A stretch of DNA of 64,000 nt from Ichthyophis bannanicus. Lineage: Eukaryota; Chordata; Amphibia; Gymnophiona; Ichthyophiidae. Under the pieces are notes generated by a model. That model made no database searches. It saw only the letters and a program-made list of their open reading frames with translations, and had not been told where the DNA came from. Shown piece after piece: positions 1 through 11,762 of the stretch. Made by a program: the position numbers and the translations under genes. Within the stretch, counting starts at the first letter, position 1; each line of letters begins with the position of its first letter. The stretch lies in contig CM066036.1 in the NCBI GenBank assembly GCA_033557465.1, forward strand, positions 724,235,828 through 724,299,827. Direction: 5' to 3'.

Positions 1-397
1 TTCTCCAATACATCGGTGAAAATCTCAGATTACTTTGCATATTTAAGTGCCCATTTTCAGACATCCATCTCATGAATAGGGCTTCTAAAATATTCCTGAG
101 TATCCCAGCTCAAGTGTTGACCTTACTATATGTGAATTCAGTACCAGTCATTATCTGGATAGTGGCACAAAATATATATATAATTTATTTAACCACCATT
201 CTAGCCTTTTAAAAATTTAGGATCTATCAGGCCAATATTCAAAATGACTTATACACAGAACAGCACCTGCTATTCAGACAAATGCTGCTGACCAGGTCCA
301 TTCAGTCATTTTCAATAGCACTATACAAATATTCAGTTCACTGTCTGGATAATTACCAAGATAACTGTACAGCAGGCCTTTTTTATACTAAAGTTAT
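1..397. other. AT-rich non-coding stretch
   Basis: No coding signal is visible. Positions about 225-385 carry several ATATTCA/ATTCAG motifs like those of the degenerate repeats at 19905, 31315, 43980 and 46585, so part is probably an old member of that interspersed family. Confidence 0.4.
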
Positions 398-586
398 CTA
401 GATACGAGGGGGGGGGGAGGGATTGATAACTCTCTGGCCTTGTAAAGAACAGAAAGCTATGGGCACACTTCAATTCCAGAGGTCTGAATGATCTCTCTGC
501 AGTTTCATTTTAGCCCGCAGCTTTATGTTTCGTTACAAGGCTGGAGACTTATCATCCCCCCCCCCCCCCCTTGTAGTTATCTGGAA
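398..586. repeat. Palindromic fold-back element with a G-run and a C-run
   Basis: The left half has a G-run near 408-420, then GATAACTCTC and GGCCTTGTAAAGAAC. The right half, read in reverse complement, has a G-run, then GATAAGTCTC and AGCCTTGTAACGAA. The centre lies near 485, by AGAGGTCTGAATGATCTCT. The arms are about 85-95 bp and imperfect, which is the shape of a non-autonomous DNA transposon (MITE). No clear target duplication was found. Confidence 0.6.
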
Positions 587-589
587 CAG

Positions 590-2295
590 TTTTTTTAGAA
601 TGGATGTTTAGGAAGAATCTGGAATATCTAGAGCAGAACGTTCAAAAATCTGAGGGAGTGGAAACAGTGAAGGGAGGCATGTATAAGTGCCTTCTGGAAT
701 CACTGCATCTTCACCCTGAAAAATGAACATCCTAGTAACCAGTTCTGAAGACAGGCCCCATGCAGACAGCAAGGCTAGTTACGTGCATGGTATAGGCCAT
801 TTTACAAATATAAACATCTCCAAATTGCATGACTTCAGTACCAGGTACTTGGATATGCTGGCAGAGGTATTTCAGAAGGGGTGTGGTGACTATGCTTTGA
901 GACTTGCACTTCCTAGCCTGTCATTTCAGATACTCATATGTGTGGTGGTAGGCCAGTAATATCTTTGGAATATGTATTTATGCACACGTTTCTTTAGGGA
1001 GAAAATTGCACTTCTGACAATGACAGCACATTATCAGGTTGATGAAGAAAGCTGGCGTAAAAGTCATGTACTACTAACTGTGTGCACGTTTTCATAGCGA
1101 GTGAGTAGCTCAAATGTATACATCGATATGCAGCAAGGGGTACATATGAAAATGAGGTATGCTCAAAACTTTGGCGTAAAGGTGGGAGGAAGGGGCACCG
1201 CATGCGCAGACAATAGACGTCTTACCAGTTGTGCTGCACACATGTGCATAGATTTCACTCGCTCATGACAGCATAGTGGTTTACGCAAAGTGACTAAAGG
1301 ATAAGAAGCAAAAGACTTTTCTTGTTGCATGGTGACATTTTTACATCTATGCGCAAAGATCCATGATGATTATTTTCACGACAAAGGAAAACTTATTCAC
1401 CAGTACACAAGCGAAAACTGTCTTTCCCTTTATGTGCAAGAATTTTATGTCACCTCAATCCAAGTTTATGGACAATGGCACTACTGACCTTTATACTAGG
1501 CCATCCAAGCCTCTACATACTTCTCTGCAGTGAGCGAAGTCCTTATTAGCATCTCATTTCAATACGCACAGCTCATTTGAGTATCATTTTAATATACGTG
1601 GTGCTGTTGTGTGTGTATTCCTTTCTGTGCAGATAATGCAACTCAATCTTTTCTCCTCATTGGTCACTTGAGGTAGTTGTGCATATATGTCACGCTACCT
1701 GCCCACAAAGGGCGATCTAGCATTTCTGCATCAGCCTATATGTGCTTTCCCGTGGAAGAGTTGCATCCATGAAACAAGCACATTTTTTATTTTATCCATG
1801 GTCAGGAGCAGGTTTAAGCATGGATCTCTCACCAAACAGAGCCAGACATGCTTGTGTCATTCTGAAATTGCATTGTGATGTACATCTCCCTTTCTCCATC
1901 CAAGCCATGCTTCCACCATGCCCCCGTTCTACATGGACATTCTCATGCTGGGGCATCTATCTACCTGGCTTCTAAAATGGCCCCGGGACATCTTCAGGCT
2001 TTGCAAATCTAAGTGCCCATTTTCAGACAAAGGTCACTATTCAGATAGCAGAACACAATATACCTAATTTATTTAAGCGCCCTTGCCAGCATTTAAAAAA
2101 AATGCCGACTGTAGAATATAAATATTGACAAAATATTGTTATTTATAAAATCAAAGTTTTTTTCATGTGCATTACTTCTGCTCTTTCAGATTACTGATGT
2201 GACTGCACCATTCTTGTGATTGATGAGCAAATGCATATATTTCCAGAATTACTATGAGCATCTGCCTTTATTAGATGGCATATGCTGTGCTTGAA
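590..2295. other. Stretch without recognisable genes
   Basis: Only short frames occur (for example 723-959 and 1742-1975), with no family motif, splice pattern or codon bias I can support. It is probably intergenic or intronic and may include very old repeats. Confidence 0.5.
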
Positions 2296-2411
2296 ATGCG
2301 TGCCTTTGAGTCAGTCCTGACTCCTGGTGACCCAGAAGCTCCTGGGTTTTCTTGGCAGTGTCACCGGAAGTAGATTGCCAGGCCTTTCTTCCGAGGCATT
2401 GGAGGGTTAAC
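2296..2411 (-). mobile_element. tRNA-derived SINE fragment, RTE-type tail
   Basis: The reverse complement reads GCCTCGGAAGAAAGGCCTGG, then CAATCTACTTC, TGCCAAGAAAACCCAG and CACCAGGAGTCAGGACTGAC. The same body occurs on the plus strand at 13580-13675. The tRNA-like head is missing here. The closing AGTC..GACT block resembles tails of SINEs mobilised by RTE/BovB LINEs; that link is family knowledge, not shown here. Confidence 0.65.
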
Positions 2412-3143
2412 AATTACATTTATCCTTAACTGCTCTGAATGGTATTTTGCTTTATACCTATGAATAAGAGTATAAATATGTAATGACATTTTGCTGTTTT
2501 TGCAAAGTTAGTGATATTTTCCAGGTGGTTGATATTTTTTAACTTTCCATTTTTTAAGTTTGATCTTTGTGTTTTTCCCTGTTGTTCTGAAAGCCTGCTA
2601 TGAGGCAAAAAGCTGAGGCGTCATATAGTTCAATATAAAGGGTTACTCCCTCCTGCAGAGATTCCATTCTTGCTATATGCTAATGGGACAGAAGCTCTAT
2701 TCTTGATCTGTATGTCTAAGAATGTCAATCACATTCATGCCTTAAGAGTCAGCTTATAAAGGACCAAATTTACTCGTCTCCAATGCAATGCTGCCTAAGC
2801 TGCATAGGGACATGATGGAGGCATATCCAGGACAGAAATAAAAAGATCCATGTGCATCTCTGATTCCAGAATGGTGCTGCATGTTTAAAATGTCCAGCGG
2901 GACACGTCCATATCTATACTTGCTCCTTGGTACAAATAGGAATTTGAAAAGTGTTCCTTTTGGCCAGCTTTCAACACTAAGAACATCAGGGGCATTCCCT
3001 CTTGTCACAACAATAATGTTTTCCCCTTATAGAAGGATAGCAGGTGAAAATCAAGGCCTCTTTGCATACTGTTGTGGCACTGCATGTCTCTGTTTCTAGA
3101 ACTGTAAATATAAATAGTGTTTTTCCCCAGCCTGAGGGCTATC
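2412..3143. other. Non-coding stretch, nothing recognised
   Basis: It is AT-rich with short random frames on both strands. No repeat ends, exon pattern or regulatory element can be supported. Confidence 0.4.
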
Positions 3144-3560
3144 CAGGGGCGGCTCTATAATGAGGTTGAGTAAGGTGGTAGCCTCAGGCGGGATCTTTTT
3201 GGGGGCGGCAAAAATTGCCCCCAAAAAGACTGCTTCACTCGGCCTTCAAAATAATAATAAAAAGAAACAAACAAACAAAAAGGCTGCAAATGCTGCTGCC
3301 GCCGCTGCTGCAACAGCGGCAACATGAAGTGCCCCGCGGCTGCCGCCTCCCCGGAAATGCTGTTTCCCATCAGCGCCGCGGGCTCAGCTTTAACAGCTAC
3401 GCAAAAGGGAAACACTCTCCCTTCGCGCGGCTCTGCAAAGCTGCAGAGCCGGCGCGGGGGGGGGGGGGGGGTTTTGGGCTCTCATAGGAGGCGGCCGCCA
3501 CGGGGCACTTCATGCTACAGCAGCAGCAGCATTTGCAACCTTGTTTTTTTGTTGTTCCAG
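3144..3560. mobile_element. hAT-like non-autonomous element with GC-rich core
   Basis: It starts with CAGGGGCGGCTCTATAATGA, a CAGGG-type hAT terminus. A perfect 13-bp hairpin follows: TCTTTTTGGGGGC at 3194-3206 pairs with 3217-3229. The GC-rich core (about 3300-3480) contains AACACTCTCCCTTCGCGCGG, whose reverse complement closely matches 15010-15040 in the second CAGGG element. The right terminus was not located. Frames in the core are compositional artefacts. Confidence 0.5.
3194..3229. repeat. Perfect 13-bp hairpin
   Basis: The stem TCTTTTTGGGGGC and its exact complement are separated by a 10-nt loop. It sits inside the hAT-like element just after its CAGGGG end. Confidence 0.8.
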
Positions 3561-3599
3561 TTCCCTAAACATCTTGAACTGAGCTGAGCTGAACTGGAC

Positions 3600-4590
3600 T
3601 GGTGGGGGAGGGGGGTTTAGCACATTGGCTGATGGGGGGAGGGAGTTAAAACTGGAGATGGGCTGATCGAGAGGGGAGGGCTAAGACTGCTAATTGGCTA
3701 TGAGGGGGCTAGGACTGGAAATGGGTTGATGGGGGTTAGAACTGGATATGGGCTGATGGGAGGTTCAAGAATGGAAATAGCCTGATCGGAAGGGGGGTTA
3801 GAACTGGAAATGGGCTGATTGGTGGGGTTAGGCCTGGAAATGTGCTGATTAGGGGGGCTAGGACAGGAAATGGGATGATTGGGGGGTTAGGACTGGTAAT
3901 GGGCTGATGGGAGGCTAGCACTGGAAATGAGCTAGGACTGGTAATGGGCTGATTGGGGGGCTAGGACTGGAGTGGGCTGGTAGGACTGGAAATGGGCTGG
4001 GACTGGAAATGGGCTAATGGGGGAAGGGAGGAGGGTGCTGCTGGCCCTGGAAGAAAACTAGGGGCTAGGGCTACAAATGGGCTGAATTGAAGGGATGGTA
4101 GAATAGGACTGGAAGGGAGAAGATACTGAGAGGGTCTGCCAGGGGAGGAGGGGGCAGGAAGGGAGCTGACTCGGGGGAAGGAGGGGGCTAGAAAGGAGCT
4201 GACACCTGGGATGTACTGAAGGGGGAATTGAAGGGAGCTGACACTTGGGGATGGGAGTAGTAGGTGACTGGGTAATGGGGAGGAGGCTGGAAGGGAGCTG
4301 ACATATGAATGGCACTGGAAGGGGGATGGACAGAGGGTAGGAGGACTGGAAGGGAGCTGACTGGGAGAGTGGCACTGAGAGTGGACGTGAGCTGATACCT
4401 GGGATGATATTTGAACTAGAAGGGGCTGGACAGTGGGGAAGGCGGGGGACTGGAAGGGAATGGACACCAGTGGCAGTTGTGGGAATGCTGGGCAGTTGAC
4501 AATGGAAGGTATTGGGAGGGGAGGACTGGAAAGAGGGATGATACTGGGGAGGGTAACTGGAAATGGGCTGATGGAAGGAAGTGAAGAAAA
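3600..4590. repeat. Degenerate G-rich minisatellite, about 1 kb
   Basis: There are repeated variants of GGACTGGAAATGGGCTGAT followed by a variable G-run (about 28-40 bp per unit). They grade near 4140 into units with CTGGAAGGGAGCTGACA. Strand asymmetry is extreme (G-rich on plus). The long proline/serine-rich minus-strand frames here (3961-4593, 4058-4624) arise only from translating the repeat. Confidence 0.85.
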
Positions 4591-5172
4591 CAAAATAAGA
4601 GATAAGAAATGGCAGATGGACCATAGACCACAGAAAGAGAGCTAAGAGAAGACAGGAAAGCAGAAGCCTCTGATCGGGACCATCATGATCAGAGAATAAA
4701 ATGGTCAGACAACAAAGGTAAAAAAAATAATTTGAGTGACTGGACTTTGTGCTATCTTTATATTTTACACTGTATTGGGGAACTGCATCTCTTATTTATC
4801 TGTTGCACTGCATGGGGACTCTAACTTCTTGGGGTTTCAGTTTAAATTTTGTCTACATATTTTTATTTTTACTTTAGATTGTGGTTACTTCTTCTGTACT
4901 TGGTGAGGGTCGATGTTGTGAGTGTGTGACTGAGGTCAGGTGTTCTGTTAACATGGAGTTTGTACATAAAGATCTGTACTGTACTGTAGTAATTTGACTT
5001 GTTCAGCTTTTCAAATAGGTGCATGGATGTTCCAGGGCCCACTGTAGTATTTACAGAGATGCTTTTTTTGGATGGGTTCCTTATGTGAGTTTTGGAAGTT
5101 TGTGCTGATATGGTATGGTAGGTTTGCTCTTTGTTGTAGGGTTTTGTATTAGTTCACAATATGCCTGCTACT
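4591..5172. other. Non-coding stretch after the minisatellite
   Basis: AT-rich unique-looking sequence with no coding or repeat signature that I can name. Confidence 0.4.
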
Positions 5173-5246
5173 GGAGCGCATTTCAGCTATCTGCTGTTGT
5201 CCTGCCGCCGCTGGCAGGACAATAGCAGGCAGCCGGAATGCGCCCC
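5173..5246. repeat. Imperfect 34-bp inverted repeat
   Basis: Left arm 5173-5206 (GGAGCGCATTT to TTGTCCTGCC) pairs with 5213-5246 (GGCAGGACAATAGCAGG to GGAATGCGCC), leaving a 6-nt loop. Mismatches are few. It probably marks the end or core of a small fold-back element. Confidence 0.7.
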
Positions 5247-6249
5247 AAGCCTTTTTGCAGCGCTTTAAGCAGGTCTGGTCCCTCCCTCCTCCGATGCAAT
5301 GTCAGAGCAGGGAGGGACATATCTGCTTAAAGTGCCGGCGCCTTTCAGATCGGGTGCATGCCCCCCTCCTCCCCATAGCTCCGTTCAGCATTACCTGCTC
5401 TTTCCCTGCCTTGAAAAAAACAGAGGGCGATAGCAGAAGGAAAAGAGCAGGCAGCGCTGGACGGAGGTATGGGGGGAGAAGGGAGCGTGTGCCCGAGCTG
5501 CAAGTCACACAGGGTGCAATTGCAGCTCGTTATGGCCCTATGTGCAAACATCTTGCATTTCGTCCATATAATCTCATTGGCTTTTTGGTTTGATACAGTC
5601 TCTGATTGGATTTCTGAAAAAGCCCCACCCCCTCTAAGGTGTGTGTGGGGGGGTGCCACCTCATTCTTCGCCTTAGCCAACAGATTGCCTTGAGCCTCCC
5701 CTGGGGCTATCAGAAAACCAACAGCACTTCCTCTCAATGAAATCAACATCTGAAAAGAGGACCATCAGAAATGAACTTCAATGGTTTATGATAATGCCGT
5801 GATGGTTACCTCTCAGTCATCAGTCCCATGTATTAATTCATGTGGCAAGCAGGGGGACACTCCATGATGCTGTGGCTGCTATTTCACAGTCTCATCACTT
5901 TTAAAACTTGCCAGGATGGTTAAGACAATGCTTTTAACAAAAAATCTGCTTTATTATTTTCATCAAAACAAACCAATGTGTTGTTCACTTGCTCAGTGAG
6001 AGACATTGAACAATTGTACACCTTAGAATAATTCTATATGCCTATGTCCCCACTTCAGCAATGCACTGTATCTTGGGAAATGTAGTCCAAGCATGGTTGC
6101 ATACAGCAATCAGTTTGTGCTTTCCCTGGGAGTCCATCAATCAAAGCACTGAGCTCTTTTATTCCACAACTCTCCTCTGTTTAAGGAAATGGTTCAGTAG
6201 TTCCCCTGTGGGACTCTGGGGACCAGCAACACACTGTAGAACTGATTGA
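5247..6249. other. Non-coding stretch
   Basis: The first 250 bp are GC-rich and give overlapping frames on both strands (5255-5593, 5345-5749) without family motifs. About 6060-6095 resembles the TCTTGGGAAATGTAGTCC type of block often seen in LTRs and other old repeats. No gene is supported. Confidence 0.4.
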
Positions 6250-6904
6250 CGGCTCATCAACTATCGCACCAGGAAGCAACAGCACACAGTGATAAGCTCC
6301 ACCCTTCCCCCCTACAATATTACACTGAGCCGGTCCCAGGAACTAAAAAAGAGAGCACCTCAGGTGCACCTAAGGGCCACACCAAAGGACCCGTAGCCAT
6401 GGCCCTTGGAATGGCCCAAATCCACCATGGAATCACAAAGATTCCTGCACTAACACGAGATTAAAGCCTCAATGGTCCCTAAGGCAGGAAATCTCTCTCG
6501 CTGCACATATTCCATGCAACCAATCTTCCAGAGTACGAAATAGTAATCTCTCTTCACCTGCCTCGATTTTCCTTATCAGCACAGACTAAAATGAACTTGT
6601 ACAATATACAATCCTATCATGGCTAATTGTATTCACTTTACCCTCAGCATTATCATGTCAGCCTTAATATTTTCCACAGCAACAGCTCTAACTACAATTA
6701 ACCACATACATATCATACACACACCAGAATATACAAGAACCTGACCTTACCCACAAAGATCACACATAAGAGAACCAGACAACTTATTATAACCACCAAA
6801 TCAAGCTACCAACCATCAAAGCATACACCTCAACACAAACTCATCAAATGTGCTATGATTAATGCAAGATCCATACAAAGCAAAATTCCCATCATACTAG
6901 ATCA
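6250..6904 (+). mobile_element. L2-like LINE, 5' part (first half of a split copy)
   Basis: From about 6591 the plus strand reads into the start of an AP endonuclease domain: IKCAMINARSIQSK near 6847-6890 matches CAIINARSIRKKW in the LINE at 34879. The match stops at about 6900, where the 3' end of an opposite-strand LINE begins. The same copy resumes at about 11763. The part before 6591 is probably its 5' leader; its start is uncertain. Confidence 0.65.
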
Positions 6905-9149
6905 CAATTTTTCTATTCCACTTTTCTTGTCTTCAAAGCAGTTTACATTGAACAATAAATAAGGAACATTACATAGAACAAGATCGTTAAACTTGGAGAA
7001 AAAGGGTGTTAACAATATTATTTACATGATTTCTTGTTACAGGTTGTGGGGATGTTGTTATTGTATAGTAGGGTTTGAGACATTGTAGATACTGGTTGGT
7101 GTGGATTGAGTCAGATTTTATTGTGGTGGCTACGTTTTGCATGGTGGTTCTGCTTCTGGTCCATAGTACTCCGAAAAGAGGTGTGTCTTTAAGGCTTTAT
7201 GAAAGTCTCATAAGTCATTGGTGGTTCTTATTCTTTCTAGGAGTGTGTTCCAGAGAGATGGAACATATATTGAGAAGGCTCTGTGACAGTTTGTCTGTTT
7301 TGCTTTAGTTTTATTCTTAGGTATTATTAATAGGTTTTTATTGCTTTTCCTGTTTAATCTGTTTTCAGGGTCTTTGCTGATAAGTGTTTGAAGTATTGGT
7401 GGTGATAGTTGGTGTAGGATTTTGAAAATAGTGAGTATGTCTTTGTATTTGCTTCTGGTGATTATGGGGAGCCAGTGGCGGCGTTTCAATGTTTGGGGTT
7501 ATGTGGCTGGTTCTTGTTGTTCCAGTTATGATGCGGGCTATGGTGTTTTGGAGCAGTTGCAAAGGATAGATGGATTGGGTTGGTAGACCTTGATAGATGA
7601 TGTTACAATAGTCCAGAGTGGGCATTATTAAGCCTTGACAAACTGTGAGGAAGTTGTTGGAATCCAGCAGTGGTTTGAGTTTTTGTAGTGTTCTTATTTT
7701 ATGGTAGGCTGTCTTCGTTAACTTGTTTTTTGAGCTTGGAAGTTTAGATTTTGGTTGAGGTGTATCCCCAAGTATCTGACTTCTGTTTTTATGGTTATGA
7801 AGTTGTGTGATAATTGCAGAGATTTTGGCAGAGCAATTGCTTCTGTTTTATTGTAATTTATTAGTAGGTTGCATTCCTGAAGCCAATCTGACACCTCTTT
7901 TATGAATGATGATATTCTTCAGTTGTCAGGTTGGTCTATGTTGAATGGAGTATGTACCATAATGTCATCAGCATAGATACTGTAGTTTATGTTGTGTTTG
8001 GTCATTATGTTGCAGAGTTGCCGGATATAGATATTAAACAGCAGGGTGGAGAGTTCTTATCCTTGTGGTACTCCTTGTAGTTGCTCAATTGGTGTGTTTT
8101 AGTATGGGTAAGTTATGATGTGAACCATTTCAGTGTAGTTTCCTGAAGTTCAGTTTTCTTTAGGCGTGTGATAAGTGTATTGTTATTGATTGAATCAAAG
8201 GCAGCTTTTATATCGAGGAGTACCAATATACATCATTATTTGATGTTGTCTAGGGTGGTTATTAGGTTATCCGGGAGTTATGTAATGAGTGTTTCTACAC
8301 TGTGTTTGGGATTGAAGCCATGTTGATGGGGATCTAGAGGGGCATGTGTGTCCAGGTGATATTGTAGTTGAAGTTGGACCACTTTCTCAATTATCTTTGC
8401 TGTGAATGGAAGACTTGAGATGGGTCGGTATGAGTTAGGATCATGTGTGTCTAGGTGGTTGTTCTTTAGGATTGGTCTTTCAATTGATTGTTTAAGTATG
8501 GGAGGGATAGTGCCTTGTGTAAGAGAGATTTTGACTATTTTGAGTAGACAGGGGGCTAAATGTTCAGTTTTTGCATTGATCCAGGATATTGGGCATGGAT
8601 CAAGGGGGGGAGGTTGTGGTGCTGAGGTTAGTTATGATGTTTTTTAGTTCTTTTATTGATGGTATGTGAAAGATGTTCCATGGGTGAGCTTGTTTTCCCA
8701 TTGGGTGGGGTGCTGTTGTTGAAGTTTGACATTGATTCGTGTTAGGTTTGATCTTTGATTGAAGAAAGTCAGCCATGGCTTGGGGATTGATTGGATTGTG
8801 TTCCTAAGGGTTGTCTTTTGTTAAGGTCCTTTTTATGTTGAATAGTTCTCGTGGTTTGTTTGGGGAGTTCATGATTAGATTGTTATGGCATTCTTTCTTA
8901 CAGGTATTCATTAGGGCCTGGTATTCTTGCATCTTGAATGTGTAGGTTGTTCTGTTTTGTGGATCCTTCATTTTTCTCCATCTTCATTCTATTTTTCTCA
9001 AGTCTTGTTTTAGTTTGTTAATGTTATTGGAATTCCAAGGTGCAATGTTCTTCCTATTGTGTGTTTTCTTGTGTGGGGCAGTGGCTGCATTGAAAATTGT
9101 TGAGTTCCAGTTTCTTATCATCACTTCTAAATCTGTTGAATCTTTGTTT

Positions 9150-9852
9150 CCAGATGCGACCACGTGACACCTTTGCTGATACAATTACATTGGCTACCTA
9201 TCCAGGCTAGAATCATTTTCAAGACTCTGCTACTCACTTTTAAAGCTATTAACAAGCTCTCCCCTGAATCAATAATGGCCCTCATCCATACCATATCTCC
9301 TAATAGAGCAAGGAGATCCACAGCTACAAACACCCTAAAAGTCCCGAAAGCATTAACAGTTTGCACTGCATCTACAGCCAATAGGGCGTTTAGTATCAGC
9401 GCACCAAGATGCTGGAACGCATTACCTCCAGATATCCGGGCTATTAAGGGCCTTACACAGTTTAGGAAAGCCCTCAAATACCATCTTTTCAATAAGTACC
9501 TCATTGAACCCAACCTCACCCACCGAGACAGAGATGCAACCCACTAAGCAAATATGTGGTTTCCCAACAAAATGCCAAGAAAGATTCCCTAACCCTTAGT
9601 GGTGCAGTTGTTTCTATGGAATTCTTGATCATACGACTTTATGTAGCAATATTTGTAAATAGTTTACCACCGGTATCCAAGTTTATGTAGCAAGTTCTGT
9701 AAATAGTTTACCCCTGTTATCCAAGTTACTTGCCCTGTTATCTGTAAACTCATACATGTTAACTGTACTGAGCATTTCTGTTCCATGTAAACCGCGCTGA
9801 TGCTGAATAGTGCGGTATATAAGAGACTGTAAATAAAATAAAATAAAATAAA
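9150..9852 (+). mobile_element. 5'-truncated L2-like LINE fragment with tail
   Basis: The frame at 9164-9547 encodes the RT C-terminal region typical of these LINEs (QLHWLPIQARIIFKT, NRAFSISAPRCWNALP, FRKALKYHLF). The 3' leader ends with GTAAACCGCGCTGATGC and GTGCGGTATATAAGAGA plus an (AAAAT)n tail. AACCGC and GCGGT can pair as a terminal hairpin. It is inserted in reverse orientation in the minus-strand LINE. Confidence 0.85.
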
Positions 9853-11475
9853 TATGTGATAATACCTGCTGTATGAAATTGTCCTTGTTGAATTGTTTAA
9901 ATCTTCTTTGGGAGATAATTGCTTCTGTAGAGGGATTTTGTGCAGTGATGGTGGTATGGAAGGTTATTATGTGGTGGTCTGACCATGGGATGGGCATAAT
10001 GGATGTGAGTTGTATGAGGTTCATTTCCAGAAGTGTGTTTGGTACAAAGATAAGATCAAGGGTTCCACCTTTGTTATGGGTTGGGGTGTCTATTATCTGT
10101 TTATATTGTAGGTCCTCGATGGCTTGTATAAAGGCTTGTCTTTGTCTTGTAGATGTGGAGGGTATGTTGAGGTCCCCCAGAATGATGAGAGGTTTTTGTG
10201 GACTAGAGTTAGAGCATATTTCTTCCAACATTAGCGATAGGTCTTTGTTCCTTGCACTGGGTTCTCTATATATTAGGCAGAAAGCTATGTGTTTGTTTGA
10301 GATGGTTATGATGTTGCAGCAGTCGGTGGTATGAGTTCATAAGGTGTTGAATCTTAGGGATTTTCTTGTGATGATCAGTACTCCGCCACCCCTTTTGTGT
10401 TGGATCTTGGGCTATTATGGGTTTCGTATGTTTGTGATGAGATTTGGTTTAGTATTACTTGATCTGTGTCAGTGAGCCATGTTTCTGTTATACATATTAT
10501 ATCTAGTTGATGTTCCTCAATGTAGTCCGTGATGATATGGAATTTGTTCTGTATGGATCGGGTGTTGATTAAGGCACATTTCAGGGTGTGTGGGGGGGGT
10601 CAGTTGATTCTTATTTGGTTCCTTCAAGGGGCTTGATGGGTTAATTTGAAGCAGTCTGTTGTGTCTCTTGTATGTCAGGTTTTGGTATAGGCGGTGGAAG
10701 GTATTGATTCTGGTAGCTTGTAGGATTGGTATGTAATTCACTATGTTACGTTGTGTATTTTCTGTTGCACTTGTTTTTAGGGTATAGAGCAGTATTAGGC
10801 AACAAAGTATTAGTGCAGGTTTATTAGTATCCATATTAAAGCATATCTTGGAGGGCCTATAGGTGGAAGAATAGGATGAGGCTTTGTCGCTGTTCTTTGC
10901 TGTGGTACCCTCATAAGTAGGCATCCATTGTGTTGTGTGTCTGCATAGGCTGTGATCCGTGCATTAGCTAGTAAAGTGGTTGGGGGACATCTGAGGGTCA
11001 GCTGCTGCTATCTGCCGTAATAGGTCTACTATTTTATTAGTCAGTGCTGGCAGTGGGTGTATCAGAGGTGCTGTGAGTTGATTCTCTTGTATTCTAGAGA
11101 TTGCTTTGTAATATGGGTGAGTTAGGTGTTTATAGTACCTTGAGTTGCCTTCTTGTCCAAGTGGTGAGGTGTTGGTAGGCGTCTGAAGGCAGGAGGAGGA
11201 GGAGTGGGGATTAGAAGTTGGATCCTCGGGCTCTTGGTTGATGTTTGCTGTTGCCGGGTGTTGGTTTGTTTTTTTTTGTTTCTGATGTCTATGCTGGAGT
11301 GTCTTTAGTTTGTTTAAGAGGCACTTGGTGTCTTGGACAGGTTTATCGCTGTTGAATGCTATTGTTGTCACCAGTGGTGTTATACAGTTATGATCGTCCT
11401 TTTTAGCGCCTAATTTCCACACCTAAGGGCACACCAAAGGGCCCTCTGTTGAGGCCCTCAAGCGTGGGTCTGCAT

Positions 11476-11755
11476 GGAGGCACTTCTTCTTTAAGATGGT
11501 GCTTGTTGGGCCCTGATTGGCTGTGAGTTGGAGAGCAGGAGAGGTTTCACCCCCCCCGCTCTTTCTTGCTGCTGATCGGAGCTCAGCAGATGGAAGCGGG
11601 AGTCCGGTGGCGCCTGGAGGCACTTCTTCTTTAAGATGGTGCTTGTTGGGCCCTGATTAGCTGTGAGTTGGAGAGCAGGAGGGGTTTCAGCCTCCCGCTC
11701 TCTTTCTTGCTGCCAATTGGGGCTCAGCGGATGGAAGTGGCAGTCCCTTGGCAGT
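11476..11755 (-). promoter_or_regulatory. Two tandem 140-bp promoter-like monomers of the minus LINE
   Basis: GGAGGCACTTCTTCTTTAAG recurs at 11476 and 11616, a period of 140 bp. In LINE orientation each unit has a CCAAT box (CCAATCAGGGC, from 11520 down in the first unit) followed about 20 bp later by TCTTAAAGAAG. This is the same order and spacing as in the 150-bp monomers of the LINE at 52637. A Pol II promoter role is inferred. The minus frame 11423-11623 is a translation of the repeat, not a protein. Confidence 0.6.
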
Positions 11756-11762
11756 CCCTCCA

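Larger units (their letters stand above)
6904..11762 (-). mobile_element. L2-like LINE, nearly full length, with promoter monomers
   Basis: Read on the minus strand from about 11760 it has two 140-bp 5' monomers, a 5' leader, and an endonuclease stretch (GDLNIPS, then IPWSDH at 10231-9860). RT remnants near 8330-7950 read LDIKAAFDSI and YADDIM. The C-terminal LHQLSPPI and FSIYVPSLWNTL block is at 7489-7208. The 3' tail ends GTAAACTGCTTTGAAG near 6955 and stops at about 6904. Many stops and frameshifts make it dead. The domain order is that of Jockey-superfamily L2/CR1-type LINEs. It lies inside a plus-strand relative and is itself interrupted by 9150-9852. Confidence 0.75.

Noticed and set aside
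3961..4624. Long Pro/Ser-rich minus-strand frames
   Set aside because: Produced by translating the G-rich minisatellite; all frames of the array are similarly open.
10517..11422. Minus-strand frames (135 and 152 aa) considered as a LINE ORF1
   Set aside because: They sit between the monomers and the endonuclease of the minus LINE, but show no coiled coil, RRM or zinc-knuckle motif and are separated by stops; treated as leader sequence.
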